Shown: one piece after another, positions 1-10,697 of the stretch | Layout of the letters: every line of letters begins with the position of its first letter | Position numbering within the stretch: the stretch's first letter is position 1 | Source of the DNA: Sulfurimonas sp. | GTDB taxonomy: Bacteria > Campylobacterota > Campylobacteria > Campylobacterales > Sulfurimonadaceae | Assembly (NCBI RefSeq): GCF_029027585.1 | Contig: NZ_CP093397.1 | Coordinates: 2,035,405-2,099,404, forward strand | Direction: 5' to 3' | DNA: 64,000 bases | Notes under the pieces: model-generated | Database searches by the model: none | Told to the model about the DNA's origin: nothing | What the model saw: only the letters and a program-made list of their open reading frames with translations | Position numbers and translations under genes: made by a program

Positions 1-1192
1 CAAAAGCAAGAGCAGAGATAATCACACCTGCAATCACAGCAACTGCTAAGTCTTCAACAACAGTTATAAGAGTTACTGTTACCATTACAAAAGCATCTGT
101 TTTTGGCATACGACTTATGCGAGAAAAACTAGACCATTCAAAAGTACCTATACTTACCATAAACATGATACCAATTAAAACAGCAACAGGGATAGTGTTT
201 AACACGCTACTCATAGAAACAACTAAGATGATTAAACCTACGGCAGCAACAAAAGATGAAAGCCTACCAATACCACCAGAAGTGTAGTTGATGATACTTT
301 GTCCAATCATAGCACAACCAGCCATACCACCAAAGAAACCACAAGTAATATTACCAGTTCCTTGAGCTATACACTCTTTGTTAGCAGACCCACGAGTATT
401 GCTTAACTCATCTAAAACAGATAATGTAAGAAGAGATTCTATGATACCAACAAGTGCAACTATAACAGCGAAAGGCAGAACTAAAATAATAGCATCTAGA
501 CTAAAAAGATAATAAGGAACACCAAAAGTTGGAAGTTGACCAGCATATTTACTCATGTCATCTAAACCACTAAGAAGTAAAGTATCGGCATTTGTAAGGT
601 AAACTCCTAAGGTTACAAAGATTATAGCAACTAGACCAGCAGGAACAACTTTTGTGTATCTTGGAAGTATATACATAATAAACATTGTTATGAGAACTAA
701 AATATACATCATATACCCTTGCCCTTCAAAAAACTTAAACTGAGCAGTTGCAATAACTATAGCAAGACCATTAACAAAACCATGAATTGCGGGAGTTGGA
801 ACGAGGCGAATAAACTTACCAAGTTTTAAAGCCCCGATGCCAATTTGAATAAGCCCTGCAACAACAGTGGCAAGAAGAATATGATTTAAAACACCCATAG
901 CAATGGCATCTTTACTTAAGCCTTGAGCTTGCATAAGTGCTGTTGTTTCAAGTCCAAGTCCTACAAAAACAATGGCGACTGCTCCTGTGGCTCCCGAAAC
1001 CATTCCCGCTTTACCACCAATAAGAGAGGTAATAAGTCCTAATATGAAAGCAGTATAAAGTCCAACAATAGGACTAACTCCAGCGATGAAACTAAAAGCA
1101 ATAGCTTCAGGAACAAGAGCAACAGCAACAACTAAACCAGATAAAATATCATTTTTAATATTACCGTTAGAGTATTTTTTTAAATCAAACAA
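1..1192 (-). CDS. SulP family inorganic anion transporter (C-terminus beyond window)
   Basis: The frame is open from the left edge to a TTG start at 1192. An in-frame TAG lies directly upstream and AAAGGG sits 8 nt before the TTG, so TTG is the only sensible start. The protein begins with the SulP entry segment (GLVVAVALVPEAIAFSFIAG) and continues as repeated hydrophobic helices with Gly-rich turns, as in SulP/SLC26 carriers of sulfate, bicarbonate or related anions in the inner membrane. About 397 residues are present; the last helices and any STAS domain are missing. It starts 4 nt after the valS stop, so it is probably co-transcribed with valS. The substrate cannot be told from sequence; bicarbonate or sulfate are both reasonable. 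Confidence 0.9.
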   Translation of the reverse strand, partial: MFDLKKYSNGNIKNDILSGLVVAVALVPEAIAFSFIAGVSPIVGLYTAFILGLITSLIGGKAGMVSGATGAVAIVFVGLGLETTALMQAQGLSKDAIAMGVLNHILLATVVAGLIQIGIGALKLGKFIRLVPTPAIHGFVNGLAIVIATAQFKFFEGQGYMMYILVLITMFIMYILPRYTKVVPAGLVAIIFVTLGVYLTNADTLLLSGLDDMSKYAGQLPTFGVPYYLFSLDAIILVLPFAVIVALVGIIESLLTLSVLDELSNTRGSANKECIAQGTGNITCGFFGGMAGCAMIGQSIINYTSGGIGRLSSFVAAVGLIILVVSMSSVLNTIPVAVLIGIMFMVSIGTFEWSSFSRISRMPKTDAFVMVTVTLITVVEDLAVAVIAGVIISALAF

Positions 1193-1196
1193 CTAC

Positions 1197-3800
1197 TTAA
1201 CCCTTTAGTGAGCTTAACTGCTCTAAAACTTTTTTTTGTTTTGATTGTGCATCTGATAGCAGAGTTCTGTTTTTTTCTAAAACATCTTGAGGAGCATTTG
1301 CTACAAATTTTTCATTATTTAGCATACCGTTTAGTTTGCCAATCTCTTTTTGCAACTTCTCGTCTTGTTTAGTTAACTTAGCGATGATTGAACTCAAGTC
1401 AATTGAATCGGTTGGTATAAAAGTTTCACACAAATTAGCGATGTCACTTACCGAGTTTTCTACTTTAGTCTGCGAAAATTCTAAAACTTCAACTTTTGCA
1501 AGTCTTGTGATAAAAGGAAGCATCATTTCTTTTTCTTTATCTGAAATATTGTCAATTTTAACAAATGCTTTGGCTATCTTTTGGTTTGCTAAATCAACAA
1601 GCACTTTTGCTCTTCTAATCGAAACAATAGCATCCATGATAATTTCAAAAGTCTTTTCTTCTTTTCGTTTTTTTGTTTTTGTTGGATAAGACATAATCAT
1701 AATAGAATCACTATTTTCTAGAGTTGTTCCAGATAATTCATGGTAAAGATACTCGGTAATAAATGGCATGAACGGATGAAGTAGTTTCATAGCTTCTTTA
1801 AAGATTGCTCCAAGTTCTATGATAGATGCTTTATCTGCTTTACTAAGTTCAATGCCCCAATCACAAAATTCATTCCATAAAAAGCGATACATAACTAAAG
1901 CTGCATCGTTAAATTTGTACTCTTCTAAATAAGCGCGAACTTCTTTTGTTGCAAAGTTTAGTCTAGATGCCATATACTTTCCAAGGTCAGTTTTAAGGCA
2001 AAAGCTTTTTAAGTCTGGAAAAGTCTTTTCATTCATTTGTAAATATTTAGATGCATTATAAAGCTTGTTTGTAAAGTTACGATTTTGCTCTAATTTTTCT
2101 GTACTCATACGAATATCACGACCTTGAGCAGCAGAGATAGCAAGAGTAAAGCGTAAAATATCAGCAGAGTATTTGTTTACCATATCAAGAGGGTCAATAA
2201 CATTACCCTTTGACTTACTCATCTTGTCACCTTTTTCATCTCGAACAAGAGCGTGTAGATAAATATGGTTAAATGGAAGTTGAGCATTAAAGTGTTCACC
2301 CATCATCATCATTCTAGCTACCCAGAAGAAAAGAATATCAAAACCTGTGATTAAAAGAGTGTTAGGATAAAAATCTTTCATATCTTTTTGTTCATCTTGA
2401 CCCCAACCAAGAGTAGAAAATGGCCATAAAGCAGAAGAAAACCAAGTGTCAAGTACATCAGGGTCTTGAGTTATATTTTCACTTGCACATTTAGGGCAAG
2501 ATGATGGATTTTCATCTAAAGATGCAAATTCATGCTCACAATTATCGCAGTAAAAAACAGGAATCTGATGTCCCCACCAAAGCTGACGAGAAATACACCA
2601 GTCACGAAGTTCACCCATCCAAGAGTTGTAAGAGTTTATCCAGTGAGGAGGAAAAAATGTAGCTTCACCTGCATTTGTTTTTACTATAGATTTATCAGCT
2701 AATTCTTTTTTCAAAAACCATTGTTTAGAGATATAAGGCTCAACAACACTTTTACATCTGTAACAGTGCCCAACTTGATGTTTATGGTCTTCTATCTTAA
2801 CTATAAAGCCTTCTTCTTCAAGTCTATCAACTATGATTTGGCGAGCTTTTAATCTATCTAAACCTTTAAATTCAGCAGCATAATCATTTAAAATACCCTT
2901 TTCATCAAAAACTGTAATGAACTCTAAGTTATGTCGTTTTCCAACTTCGTAGTCATTTTGATCATGTGCAGGAGTAACTTTAACAACACCAGTACCAAAA
3001 TCCATATCAACATGCTCATCAGCGATAATAACTACTTCTCTGTCTAATAGAGGTAATTTAATTTTTTTACCAATAAGGCTTTTGTAACGCTCATCCTTAG
3101 GATGAACCATTACAGCAGTATCACCAAAGTATGTTTCTGGTCGTGTAGTTGCAACTTCAACATGTCCACTTCCATTTGCAAAAGGGTACTTGATATGGTA
3201 AAACTTTCCATTAGTATCTTCATGCTCTACTTCAATGTCACTTAAAGCTCCATCATGAGTACACCAGTTTACCATGTAATTTCCGCGAATTATAAGACCT
3301 TCATCGTAAAGTTTTACAAAGGCTTCTTTTACAGACTTTTGCAAGCCTTCATCCATAGTAAATCGTTCTCTCTCCCAAGCAGGAGTAACTCCCATTTTAC
3401 GAAGTTGGTCTGTCATGATTCCAGCTGACTCTTCTTTCCAAGCCCAAGCGCGTTCTAAAAATTTCTCACGACCAAGTTCTTCTTTTGTTGTACCCTCTGC
3501 TAAAAGTTGTTTTTCTACAACATTTTGAGTAGCTATTCCTGCGTGATCAGTTCCAGGTTGCCAAAGAGTTTTGTATCCGTCCATTCGTTTAAAGCGAGTT
3601 ATAATATCTTGTAGTGTGAATGTAAGAGCATGACCTATGTGTAAACGACCGGTAACATTTGGAGGTGGCATCATTATTGAGAAATTTTTTCCATCTTCTT
3701 GAATGGCCTTATTACCATCTATCTCAAAATAGTTTCTATCTTCACATATTTGGTAAAACTTATTCTCTATTTTGCTAGGTTCGTAGCTGTTGCTTGACAT
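1197..3800 (-). CDS. valS: Valine--tRNA ligase
   Basis: Cytoplasmic class I aminoacyl-tRNA synthetase that charges tRNA-Val. The HIGH signature is at residues 54-57 within PPPNVTGRLHIGHALT, and the second signature KMSKS is in DKMSKSKGN. The editing (CP1) domain with TTRPET and the zinc-finger-like CYRC and CDNC/CPKC cysteines lies between them. The C-terminal anticodon domain ends in the coiled coil typical of ValRS (KLTKQDEKLQKEIGKLNGML). At 867 residues the length is normal for the family. The gene is intact and followed 4 nt later by the SulP transporter. Confidence 0.98.
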   Translation of the reverse strand: MSSNSYEPSKIENKFYQICEDRNYFEIDGNKAIQEDGKNFSIMMPPPNVTGRLHIGHALTFTLQDIITRFKRMDGYKTLWQPGTDHAGIATQNVVEKQLLAEGTTKEELGREKFLERAWAWKEESAGIMTDQLRKMGVTPAWERERFTMDEGLQKSVKEAFVKLYDEGLIIRGNYMVNWCTHDGALSDIEVEHEDTNGKFYHIKYPFANGSGHVEVATTRPETYFGDTAVMVHPKDERYKSLIGKKIKLPLLDREVVIIADEHVDMDFGTGVVKVTPAHDQNDYEVGKRHNLEFITVFDEKGILNDYAAEFKGLDRLKARQIIVDRLEEEGFIVKIEDHKHQVGHCYRCKSVVEPYISKQWFLKKELADKSIVKTNAGEATFFPPHWINSYNSWMGELRDWCISRQLWWGHQIPVFYCDNCEHEFASLDENPSSCPKCASENITQDPDVLDTWFSSALWPFSTLGWGQDEQKDMKDFYPNTLLITGFDILFFWVARMMMMGEHFNAQLPFNHIYLHALVRDEKGDKMSKSKGNVIDPLDMVNKYSADILRFTLAISAAQGRDIRMSTEKLEQNRNFTNKLYNASKYLQMNEKTFPDLKSFCLKTDLGKYMASRLNFATKEVRAYLEEYKFNDAALVMYRFLWNEFCDWGIELSKADKASIIELGAIFKEAMKLLHPFMPFITEYLYHELSGTTLENSDSIMIMSYPTKTKKRKEEKTFEIIMDAIVSIRRAKVLVDLANQKIAKAFVKIDNISDKEKEMMLPFITRLAKVEVLEFSQTKVENSVSDIANLCETFIPTDSIDLSSIIAKLTKQDEKLQKEIGKLNGMLNNEKFVANAPQDVLEKNRTLLSDAQSKQKKVLEQLSSLKG

Positions 3801-3865
3801 ATAATCGCCTTAAAATTGTCTATTTAAAATTTCGCGATTATATCTAAAATGTAGTGAAAAGTTAC

Positions 3866-4684
3866 TTAGATGCCAGTAACTCTTTTTTTGATTTGTTTTT
3901 TATCTTCATACATCTCTTTATCTGCTTTTGCGATTATTTCATTTATATCATCATCAACTTTAAACTCCGTTACTCCAAGTGAAAAGCTTACATGAAAAGA
4001 TGAGTTATGTGATTTTAGTTTTTTAGAAATAATATCTTCTCTTATTCTATTTAGATTGGAAGTTGCCTTAGAATCAGATATGTTTTTTGGATATATTATT
4101 ATAAATTCATCACCACCAAACCTTATAACAGTATATCTTGTTTTTTTGAGTTGGTTGGCTATATATATAAGAACTTTATCGCCTACAACATGTCCATAAG
4201 TGTCATTTATGATTTTAAAATAATTTAAATCAATCATAGCAATAGTTCCAGCTTCTTTAAAAGAAGATGAATCTTCTTTTAAGAGGTTGTCGTGAAGCCA
4301 CTTTCTGTTGTAAGTATGTGTCAGTTCATCTTTGTAAATAGATTCTTTTAGTTTTTCAACTTCCCTCCTAAGTGATTTTGCTTCTTTTAGAACTTCATTT
4401 AGTATTTCTTCATCTTTTTCTTTTATGGCGTTGATGGCTTTGTCAGCATTTTCACTTAATTTACGAGCATTTTTTGAAGCTTGTGTTTGCATGTTTGTTA
4501 AGTTTGAACACTCCATAATCATTAATTCTTTTGCAAACTTACTTTCATCATCTAAATCAACTTTATGCTCAAGTGCAAACTTAGAAAATATAGATGCGTA
4601 GATGCTAGGCGTTACAATCTTAAGTTGATCAATAGAGTTTTTTGTTTCGTTAGAGATAATTTTTAAAGTTTCATTATTATTCAT
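3866..4684 (-). CDS. GGDEF-domain diguanylate cyclase
   Basis: The C-terminal half is a GGDEF domain with an intact RFGGDEF signature, so it should make cyclic di-GMP. The RxxD product-inhibition site that normally sits five residues upstream is absent (KTRY instead). The N-terminal half is helical with a predicted coiled coil (residues about 90-125) that could dimerise the cyclase; no membrane segment or known sensor domain is visible. The Met codon at 4684 has GAGAA just upstream and is preferred over an in-frame ATG at 4753, which would reach into the divergent promoter of the helicase gene. Single-gene unit between valS and the helicase. Confidence 0.85.
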   Translation of the reverse strand: MNNNETLKIISNETKNSIDQLKIVTPSIYASIFSKFALEHKVDLDDESKFAKELMIMECSNLTNMQTQASKNARKLSENADKAINAIKEKDEEILNEVLKEAKSLRREVEKLKESIYKDELTHTYNRKWLHDNLLKEDSSSFKEAGTIAMIDLNYFKIINDTYGHVVGDKVLIYIANQLKKTRYTVIRFGGDEFIIIYPKNISDSKATSNLNRIREDIISKKLKSHNSSFHVSFSLGVTEFKVDDDINEIIAKADKEMYEDKKQIKKRVTGI

Positions 4685-4807
4685 GTAATTCTCATATATA
4701 TAAATTGTTCTGCAATTATCCTCTAATTTAGTTGAATAACACTTTAAAGGCACTTCTAAATCTATACCGCTATAATCACACTCTTAAATTATGTAGGAGA
4801 ATACTAC

Positions 4808-6888
4808 TTGCCATTATCTCGTCTAAATGAACAACAGTTCAAAGCAGCAACTTCACAATCATCTCAAAACTTGATAATCGCATCTGCTGGAACGGGAAAA
4901 ACTTCTACTATTGTTGGACGAATTGCTCATCTTTTAAACTCAAATATTAAACCCCAAGAGATTTTACTTCTTACTTTTACAAATAAAGCTGCTGCAGAGA
5001 TGGTATCTCGTGTGGCAGAACTTTTTGGAAAAGATGTAGCATCTAAGATAGATGCAGGAACTTTTCATGCAGTTAGTTACAGATGGTTAAAAAAACAAAA
5101 TAAAAAGTAATTTTAAAACAACAAAGAGAGCTAAAAACACTTTTTAGAAGTGTTTTTGAAAAGCGTTCTTTTGAGCATATCGGTGCGGAAATAGCTCCTT
5201 ATGGAGGAAATTACCTTTATGATATTTACTCTTTTTATCAAAATACAGAACTAAGTTTGCATTTTGAAGATTGGATGATAGAAACTTACCCTGAACATGA
5301 ACTTTTTGCTTTGATATATGCAGATGTTATAGATGAGTTTGAAGCTTTAAAGAGTGAATATGGTTTTTTAAATTTCAATGATTTACTTATAAATTTTAGA
5401 AAAATTTGTCAAAATAATGACTTGGGGTATAAAGAAGTTTTGGTAGATGAGTATCAAGATACAAATGCTCTTCAAGGAACACTAATAGATGCTATGAATC
5501 CACCATCACTCTTTTGTGTTGGAGATTATGACCAGAGCATCTATGCTTTTAATGGTGCAGATATTTCTATAATTGGCTCTTTTGCTACCAAATATCCAGA
5601 GGCAGTAGTGCATACTCTTACAAAAAACTATCGTTCAAGTTTACCTATACTTTCTCTTGCAACAAAAGTAATAGAATATAACGAACGCATCTATCCAAAA
5701 GAGTTAGAAGTAACAAGAACAGAAGTTGCAAAAGCTCCAACTCTTTTGGCTTTTGATGAGCTTTTTGACCAGTACCATGCACTTGCGGCAAAGATACGAG
5801 ATACTCAAACTCCACATGAAGATATAGCAGTTATCTTTAGAAATAATTCCTCAGCAGATGGTGTTGAAGTTGGTTTAAGAGAGTTAAACATTCCATGCAA
5901 AAGAAAAGGCGGGACAAGTTTTTTTGACTCAAAAGAGGTTAAAGCAGTTTTAGATTTTTACACTCTTTTAGTAAATGAGTCAGATATGATGGCATTTATT
6001 CATCTTTTTGAGTTTGCAAAGGGTATCGGTAGTGCTATGGCAAAAGAGTTGTTTATAGCACTTAAAACATTAGGACATGGTAGTATATTCTATGGTCTAT
6101 TTGCTCCTGATGAGTCTATTAAAAATCCATTTGAGAAAAGAAAACTAAATCATCAACTTGGACTTTTTGATGAATTTTTAGAGCTTGGTGCTGTTGGAAA
6201 ATTTGCAAGATTAGAGTTTACTCCTAAGTTTATGAAAAATCCAATCTTAAAACATCCAAAACTAACAAAAGATAGTGCAAGTTTTTTACATGATTTTTAT
6301 CTTTTATATAAAGACTTAAAAGGTATAAAGCAACCAAGAACCATAGTGAAAAAAATTGCAGCATCTGCGATGTTTAAGTATATATTTGAGATTTTATCAA
6401 ACAAACGAGCGCAGTTAAAAGATGGCTCCATAGATGAGAAGCAAAAGACAGAGTCACTAAGTCGCATAAGTAGAAAAATGATGCTTTTAGAAGAGTTGTC
6501 AAAACCATACTCACAACATGAAAGATTTTTAAACGCTATGATTTTAGGCTCTTCAGATTTAACTCAAGGAGAGGGTGTAAATCTTTTAAGTGTTCATGCA
6601 TCTAAGGGCTTAGAGTATAAAGAAGTTTATGTGATTGACTTGATGGATGGAAGATTTCCAAACAGAAAACTTATGCAAAGAGGTGGCTCTTTAGATGAAG
6701 AAAGGCGACTTTTTTATGTGTCTGTAACTCGTGCAAAAGATATTTTATATCTTAGTTTTGCTAAGTATGACAAAATAAAGAAGATAAACTTTATGCCATC
6801 TCAGTTTTTATATGAAGCGGGGCTTGTTCCAAAAGATGAAGCTTATAGAGCCTTAGTTTTAAAAGAGTTAGACAAGGAAGAAGAGTGA
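4808..6888 (+). pseudogene. UvrD/Rep/PcrA-type superfamily 1 DNA helicase, split by a frameshift
   Basis: Two reading frames together make one ATP-dependent 3'-5' helicase of about 690 residues. The first (4808-5110, TTG start with AGGAG upstream) carries the Walker A ASAGTGKTST and LLTFTNKAA. The second, open from about 5104, carries VDEYQDTN, GDYDQSIYAFNGAD, NYRSS, VHASKGLEYKEVYV and EERRLFYVSVTRAK. The break lies in the A-run at 5102-5106: adding one A restores a continuous reading through NKKVILKQQREL. All helicase motifs survive, which argues for a recent indel or a consensus error. It converges on the PqiA-like gene with only 3 nt between the stops. Confidence 0.85.
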
Positions 6889-6891
6889 GTT

Positions 6892-7692
6892 TTACTTCTC
6901 CCTCTCTTTTATTATTATATATGACGATAATATAGAAAGTACAACATAGGTACAAAAAAAGTAAATAGCTATTTGAACTTCTGCATTTGTAAATTCATCG
7001 ACACTAAGAGATAGATTTGTAAGCAGTAAAGAGACAATAAATACATCTGCCATTGACCATTTTGTAATAAAATCTATATATTTAATATTTATCTTCATAA
7101 GAACACTAAAGTAAAGTGATATAGTTTTAATAATAGGTATAGCGATACTAAATAGTGTAATTACAACAGCTAAAAAATAGTTTTGTAAAATCCATAGTTT
7201 CTCAACTGTACTCCAAATCCCTTTTGACTCGTACTTAAATATAGTGAATCCAAAAATTGGTAAATCTTTAAAAATTTCAACTGTCATAATTGGTGCAAAT
7301 ATACCAACAAACCAAGAAATAAGAGCAGCACTTAGAATTGATACTATAAAAATTTCTTTTGAAGAAAAAAAGTATGTAAGTAGTAATACTCCTAAAGCTA
7401 TAAAATAAAGTGTTGTATAGAGTTGTGTTTTTTCTTTATTTATTTTTGATAACTCTTGTGGTTTTTGCTCTTTGGTTTCGCCACTTATATATTCAAAAAA
7501 GTAATCTTGTATTACATTATTTGTTTTTTGTATATAGTGGTCTATTTTATTTTCTATTTTATAGTTTTGAGCGTGAGAAGCCATCTCTTTGTCATACTTT
7601 ATAGAAAAAAAGTATGCTTGTGATGCCATAAAAGCGATTACTAAAACTAAAATTGCAGATAATATACCTGCGGAAAGGTTTTTAGTGTTCAT
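6892..7692 (-). CDS. PqiA-like integral membrane protein
   Basis: A protein of about 266 residues with an N-terminal membrane helix, a soluble loop of about 60 residues and four or more further helices. The second half resembles the paraquat-inducible protein A family: a hydrophobic segment, IPIIKTISLYF, and the diagnostic KWSMADVFIVSLLLTN. Family members work with MCE-type lipid transport systems in the envelope, but no MCE gene is visible here. The ATG at 7692 overlaps the end of the preceding EI24 gene by 11 nt; an ATG at 7716 is also possible. It closes the block of envelope genes that runs from the response regulator at 10.6 kb. Confidence 0.7.
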   Translation of the reverse strand: MNTKNLSAGILSAILVLVIAFMASQAYFFSIKYDKEMASHAQNYKIENKIDHYIQKTNNVIQDYFFEYISGETKEQKPQELSKINKEKTQLYTTLYFIALGVLLLTYFFSSKEIFIVSILSAALISWFVGIFAPIMTVEIFKDLPIFGFTIFKYESKGIWSTVEKLWILQNYFLAVVITLFSIAIPIIKTISLYFSVLMKINIKYIDFITKWSMADVFIVSLLLTNLSLSVDEFTNAEVQIAIYFFCTYVVLSILSSYIIIKEREK

Positions 7693-8452
7693 TATGACGA
7701 ATTTTTCTAACTTCAATAAAATATGTATGACCTAAATATATCACATAAAATATTGCACCAAAAAATATAACAAATGGAATCAGTGACAGAAGATATAAAA
7801 TTAATGTTTTAAATTTTATGCTACTTCCACGAAAGTATTTTATTTGTTTATCTTCTTCTTTTGTGCAGATATTTGAGGCTATATCATAGGTTATCATTTT
7901 ATGAAAGAAGTAGTATAGTGGTAGATTAAAAGCTACAAGATTAACAAGTGGTATAAAATAAAAAGGCACCAAAAGTATAAAAAGAAGTAACATGATAACT
8001 GCCCATTTAAATACTAAAAATATAGCCTCAAAAATATTTGAATATCCCATCATTTCAATATCTCTATAATGTCTTGATTGAAGTTCTTTTAAAACAAAAG
8101 GTGTTAAAAACCCTATAACAATAACGGCTATAAAAATAGACATATAAAGAACAGCAAAACTACCAAGCGCATAGATGAGAAAGGTTGCTATCCATGAAGT
8201 AATGGCATAACTCATCAAAAACTGAATGATTGCAGTTCCTTGAATCATAGTATCAAAACTCTCAGTATGAGGAATTCCGTTTTGCATCGTTGTTTGACTT
8301 GAGTGAATAGACATTTCTCCTAGTTGATCAACGCCAATCCCAGCAATGATAAAAAATAGAACATACATAACTACTAAAGTAAGTACAAATGGTACTATTG
8401 AGTATTTAAGCATTTTTGGTGTTAGTAAGTCTTTTACACTTTGTATTATCAT
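7682..8452 (-). CDS. EI24-domain (CysZ-like) membrane protein
   Basis: This 256-residue protein has several hydrophobic helices and the EI24/CysZ layout: an amphipathic start (IIQSVKDLLTPKMLKYSIVPF), a long helical pair in the middle, the LVPFYFIPLVNLVAFNLPLYYFFHK segment and a final membrane helix. E. coli CysZ is a sulfate permease; the role of the Campylobacterota members is not established, so no gene name is given. It overlaps the DUF3137 gene upstream by 4 nt and the PqiA-like gene downstream, so the three are probably translated together. Confidence 0.75.
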   Translation of the reverse strand: MIIQSVKDLLTPKMLKYSIVPFVLTLVVMYVLFFIIAGIGVDQLGEMSIHSSQTTMQNGIPHTESFDTMIQGTAIIQFLMSYAITSWIATFLIYALGSFAVLYMSIFIAVIVIGFLTPFVLKELQSRHYRDIEMMGYSNIFEAIFLVFKWAVIMLLLFILLVPFYFIPLVNLVAFNLPLYYFFHKMITYDIASNICTKEEDKQIKYFRGSSIKFKTLILYLLSLIPFVIFFGAIFYVIYLGHTYFIEVRKIRHNEH

Positions 8453-9410
8453 CTTTTACTCCAAAGTTTTTGATTTAGTTTTAGCTCATCTACTATGCCT
8501 ATGGCTAGGTGAAGAGTTTTTACATACTCCATTGCTATTTTATAGTTTAAAAGTGAACGAAATACAGTTGGCTCAAAAAGGTCTTTATCGTAGTAAATAG
8601 CTAAATGAATATGAGTGCCTACAAACGATATATATAGTGGATATTTTGATTTATGTTTAAAATCAAGTAGTTTTTTCATAAGTGAATGCGAAAGTATATA
8701 TCTTGCTTCTATTTGGTCGTCTGAGTAAACTACAAACTCTTTTTCAAAGTTATTATCATCCATTTTTACAAGTTCATCTCTTGAAAAATTGTTTGATTGA
8801 AGCCAGTTTCCTATCAAATCTCCAAAGGTGTTTTGTGCTGTGTCTGGAAGTATAATAGTTTTAGCATGAAAATGTTTGTTAAACTCAGCAACTATAAAAA
8901 GCCCTTGAAAAATAGTACTCCAACTCTCATGTCCTTTTGAATTTTTATGTCTTTTTTCTGCATGAATATCGGAAAATTCTATCTTAGTTGCATCTATATT
9001 ACCTCTTACATAATCATTTCCACTTATTCTATCAGGCTGTGAAAACAGATCTGAACGCTCAAAAATTCTTTGTGGAACATGGATGCTACTTGATATGACA
9101 AACTGGAGTCAATAGCACCAATAAGAGGTTTTATAACTTTTTGTTTAAACTCACTTGTATAATCTTTTATGAGAAACTTATATATAAAACCGCCAATACC
9201 CATATAACCAACACCAATAAATATAAGAATATCAGGACTTTGCTGTATAAAAGAAGATAATAAAAAAATTAAAACAAGACAAATAAGCGAAAAAACAACA
9301 CCGACGATAACAATTCTATATCTTAAGTTTTTTCTATCTTTTTCTAACTCTTGGAGTGTTGGGTATAGAGTTTCATAGTAAAAATCAGTTAGTTCACTTG
9401 CTGTTTTCAT
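8449..9410 (-). pseudogene. DUF3137 membrane protein, frameshifted
   Basis: The N-terminal frame (ATG at 9410) has two membrane helices (residues about 30-75) followed by a soluble start. The remainder, in another frame from about 9095 to the stop at 8449, carries IHVPQRIFERSDLF, SGNDYVRGNIDATKIEFSD and the final FRSLLNYKIAMEYVKTLHLA of DUF3137 proteins. Restoring one A in the short A-run near 9090 joins the two frames. DUF3137 genes commonly stand next to lemA, as here (4 nt apart), but the function is unknown. The intact product would be about 320 residues. Confidence 0.75.
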
Positions 9411-9413
9411 ATA

Positions 9414-9968
9414 TTAGTTGAAAAGCTCTTTTACATTAATGTTTTCTCTTTGAGCATCTGGGATATTAAAAACTTCTTTTCTTTTGTATCCGATAGCCAT
9501 AGCTATAAAGTTTGAAGGAATCATCTCTATTTTGTTGTTATAATCAGTAACCGCTTGATTGTAAGCTCTTCTAGCAGCTGAGATTTGCTCTTCTATCTCA
9601 TTTAAAGTACCTTGTAAGTGCATAACATTTTCATTTGCTTTTAACTCAGGATAGTTTTCAACCGCGACCATGATAGAGCCTAAAGCACTACTTACTTTAG
9701 CATCTAATGCTATTTTCTGCTCATCACTTACATTTGGCTTATTTGCATCTGCTCGAAGTTTTGTGACTTCACTTAAAAGTGATTTTTCATGCTCCATGTA
9801 TTTACTTACTGTTGCAACTAAATTTGGGATAAGGTCATAGCGTTTTTTAAGTACAGCATCTAAACCTGCAAAGATATTTTGAACTTGATTTTTCTTTGAA
9901 ACAAGTGAGTTGTACATAAAAAATACATTTATTGCAATTACTAAAAATATGATAAAGGGAATTGACAT
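9414..9968 (-). CDS. lemA: LemA family protein
   Basis: This 184-residue protein has one N-terminal membrane helix (IPFIIFLVIAINVFFMY) and then a long helical bundle with the LemA signatures NQVQNIFAGLDAVLKKRYDL, ENYPELKANENV and YNNKIEMIPSNFIA. LemA proteins are anchored in the inner membrane, with the bundle outside or inside the cell depending on the report; their role is unknown. It sits between the response regulator (9 nt upstream) and the DUF3137 gene (3 nt downstream), and probably shares their transcript. Confidence 0.93.
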   Translation of the reverse strand: MSIPFIIFLVIAINVFFMYNSLVSKKNQVQNIFAGLDAVLKKRYDLIPNLVATVSKYMEHEKSLLSEVTKLRADANKPNVSDEQKIALDAKVSSALGSIMVAVENYPELKANENVMHLQGTLNEIEEQISAARRAYNQAVTDYNNKIEMIPSNFIAMAIGYKRKEVFNIPDAQRENINVKELFN

Positions 9969-9977
9969 GAAAGAATC

Positions 9978-10667
9978 CTAAGAAATTATTTTGTAGCCTA
10001 ATCCATAGACATTATCTATGAAGAAGTACTCTTTGTTGTATGATTTTAACATTTTTTTCTTAAATCTTGAAATGAGTTGGGTTACATTATTGCAGTTCGT
10101 ATCATATTTAGTGGGTTTATCCATGATTGCCTCCATGATTTCACAAGAGCTATGATGTTTATATGGATTTTTAACTAAAAATTTAACTAAATAGTGTTCT
10201 TTTTTAGATAGTTTTACTTCATCTAGTAAATAGTATAAGACTTCTTCTTTTATATTCCAAGAATAAAAATCATTAAATATAAGTTTAGTATTTTTAGATA
10301 ATTTTGCTATGACTTTTTTAAGTGTTGCATCTAACTCATCTATTTTTACAGGTTTAGCAAGATATGAAAATAGGTGTAAGTTTATTGCTTTTAAAAGTTT
10401 CTCTGTGTCAGCAAAGGCTGAAAGCATAATGATTTCGAGCTTATTATCTGTTTGTCTGATAGTAGAAGCTACATTTAAACCACTCATATGAGGCATGGAA
10501 ACATCAAGTATAGCTATATCGTATTTGCCTTTTTTATAAAGTTCGAGGGCAATCTTTCCATTTGCAGCTACTTCTATATTATTAAAATATCTTTTAAAAA
10601 TTTCAACAAAATTTTCTCTTATAATTTTTTCATCTTCTGCGTATAAAAGTTTTAGTTCACTTTTCAT
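9978..10667 (-). CDS. Response regulator with winged-helix output domain
   Basis: Residues 1-120 form a receiver domain with the acidic pair E11-D12, phospho-acceptor D55 in ILDVSMP, T/S at LSAFAD and K in the YLAKPVKI loop. Residues about 135-229 are an OmpR-like winged helix (KLSKKEHYLVKFLVKNP, then NNVTQLISRFKKKM and VYGLGYKI). It is a DNA-binding two-component regulator. No sensor kinase gene is adjacent; only a short in-frame stretch that could be the tail of one is seen just upstream. It may control the envelope genes that follow it. Confidence 0.88.
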   Translation of the reverse strand: MKSELKLLYAEDEKIIRENFVEIFKRYFNNIEVAANGKIALELYKKGKYDIAILDVSMPHMSGLNVASTIRQTDNKLEIIMLSAFADTEKLLKAINLHLFSYLAKPVKIDELDATLKKVIAKLSKNTKLIFNDFYSWNIKEEVLYYLLDEVKLSKKEHYLVKFLVKNPYKHHSSCEIMEAIMDKPTKYDTNCNNVTQLISRFKKKMLKSYNKEYFFIDNVYGLGYKIIS

Positions 10668-10697
10668 AGTTTAAACTTAACCATTGTTCCATCTTCA

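Noticed and set aside
5087..5108. Programmed -1 frameshifting in the helicase gene
   Set aside because: The A-run 5089-5095 is slippery, but a -1 shift there reaches a stop at 5101. The later T-AAA-AAG would require a mismatched P-site. No such control is known for these helicases, and the same kind of indel breaks other genes nearby.
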